Assembly (NCBI GenBank): GCA_014804495.1 | Contig: JAAUZS010000117.1 | Span: 1 to 21,639, forward strand | Direction: 5' to 3' | From: Lachnospiraceae bacterium | GTDB lineage: Bacteria; Bacillota; Clostridia; Lachnospirales; Lachnospiraceae | DNA: 21,639 nt | In this document: positions 20,978 through 21,639 of the stretch, piece by piece | Numbering within the stretch: position 1 is the stretch's first letter | Layout: each line of letters starts with the position of its first letter | Position numbers and translations under genes: made by a program | Notes under the pieces: generated by a model | Database searches by the model: none | What the model was told of the DNA's origin: nothing | Seen by the model: the letters and a program-made list of their open reading frames with translations, nothing else

Positions 20978-21376
20978 ATGATTATCATAGACTACAAAGA
21001 CACCCGCCCAATCTACGAGCAGATCACCGAGAAATTCAAGACCCTGATTCTCAAAGGCGTTTTACAGCCTGATGAGCAGATGCCGTCGGTCAGAAGCCTT
21101 GCGATGGAACTGTCCATCAATCCGAATACAATCCAGAAAGCATATGCCCAACTGGAATGGGAAGGTTATATCTATCCGGTCAAGGGACGGGGAAATTTCG
21201 TAGCAGGAACGGAAAAACTATTGGAAGAAAGGAAGAAATCCTGCATCGAGAAAATTCTTATGCTGTCAGAGGAAGCGGCGGAATATGGAATCAGCCGCGA
21301 GGAAATCATATCTGAAATTATGAGGCATAATCCGAAAACAGCAGGAAATGAAGAGGAGGGGAAAATACATGATTGA
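20978..21376 (+). CDS. GntR-family transcriptional regulator, YtrA type
   Basis: This 132-residue regulator has the short YtrA-subfamily layout. The winged-helix domain is at 1-75 (RPIYEQITEKFKTLILKGVLQPDEQMPSVRSLAMELSINPNTIQKAYAQLEWEGYIYPVKGRGNFVA), followed by a helical tail (about 80-125) without a large effector-binding domain. The ATG at 20978 is placed by a strong AAAGGAGGT site 5 bases upstream; the frame is open further upstream without such a site. It overlaps the next gene, an ABC transporter ATPase, by 8 bases, the typical YtrA arrangement in which the repressor controls its own transporter operon. In related systems the operon responds to cell-wall antibiotics. The signal here is unknown. 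Confidence 0.92.
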   Translation: MIIIDYKDTRPIYEQITEKFKTLILKGVLQPDEQMPSVRSLAMELSINPNTIQKAYAQLEWEGYIYPVKGRGNFVAGTEKLLEERKKSCIEKILMLSEEAAEYGISREEIISEIMRHNPKTAGNEEEGKIHD

Positions 21377-21639
21377 AGTACATGACGTGACTAAAACTTT
21401 TGATTCCATCAGGGCAGTAGATTCAGTCAGCGTTACAATCAAAGAAAAGACCGTATTCGGTCTGATTGGAACCAACGGCGCGGGCAAGAGCACATTGCTT
21501 CGTATGATTACAGGAGTATTGAGACCTGATGAAGGTACGGTAACTATTGAAGGAATGCCGGTATACGATAATGTGGAAGCAAAGAAAAAACTGTTCTTCA
21601 TTGCTGATGAACCGTATTTTTTTGCAAACTGCACATCGG
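21369..21639 (+). CDS. ABC transporter ATP-binding protein, 3'-truncated by the window edge
   Basis: The first 90 residues read MIEVHDVTKTFDSIRAVDSVSVTIKEKTVFGLIGTNGAGKSTLLRMITG..., with the aromatic A-loop region and Walker A (GTNGAGKST) intact. The remainder (Q-loop, signature motif and Walker B) lies outside the window. GAGGAGGGG stands before the ATG. The 8-base overlap with the GntR gene shows coupled expression. By context it is the ATPase of a YtrB-like exporter whose membrane subunit should follow. Confidence 0.93.
   Translation, partial: MIEVHDVTKTFDSIRAVDSVSVTIKEKTVFGLIGTNGAGKSTLLRMITGVLRPDEGTVTIEGMPVYDNVEAKKKLFFIADEPYFFANCTS

Overview
The window reads as a chromosome segment from a low-to-moderate GC Gram-positive anaerobe, most likely a Clostridia member of the Lachnospiraceae type. 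The support is AGGAGG-type ribosome binding sites before most genes, sigma-A-like promoters, and a gene set that fits this group: a MecA adaptor, a BlaI/M56 pair, phosphoglycerate mutase GpmI, a long TrpB2-type tryptophan synthase beta chain, and a YtrA-type GntR regulator with an ABC transporter. I found no rRNA, tRNA, CRISPR array or complete insertion sequence.

Layout. 1-1865: 3' part of a GH13 glycogen/starch debranching enzyme and its terminator. 1936-2671: two small uncharacterised genes, one per strand. 2684-5144: a BlaI-type repressor overlapping an M56 (BlaR1-like) membrane protease whose extracellular end is an M23 peptidoglycan hydrolase. 5425-9056: a two-gene glycoside unit, a GH27 alpha-galactosidase fused to a rhodanese domain and overlapping a GH78 alpha-L-rhamnosidase by ATGA. 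9057-11161: an accessory patch with an ORF remnant, two unrecognised genes with apparent homopolymer frameshifts and a small membrane protein. 11276-17440: housekeeping genes (MecA, DEAD-box helicase, YgjP-like metallopeptidase on the minus strand, GpmI, TrpB2). 17441-20977: an accessory block with two tandemly duplicated XRE-like regulators, a 28-residue ORF, a small hypothetical, an IS30-type HTH fused to an AbrB-like domain, and a membrane-anchored amidase. 20978-21639: start of a GntR/ABC transporter operon.

The most unusual signal is not a gene. Three intergenic spots (14232-14309, 17462-17599, 20772-20910) carry long hairpins with near-perfect outer arms of 19-31 bp. The arms differ in sequence, but the cores are related. 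The second element and the reverse complement of the third share an aligned multi-stem core with compensatory changes in the stems and a conserved AAAAKAC loop. The first looks like a shortened relative. They have no U-tract, so they do not look like ordinary terminators, and I do not recognise the family.

Other points of interest are domain fusions (GH27-rhodanese, M56-M23, IS30 HTH-AbrB) and duplicated operator palindromes upstream of the paired XRE genes.
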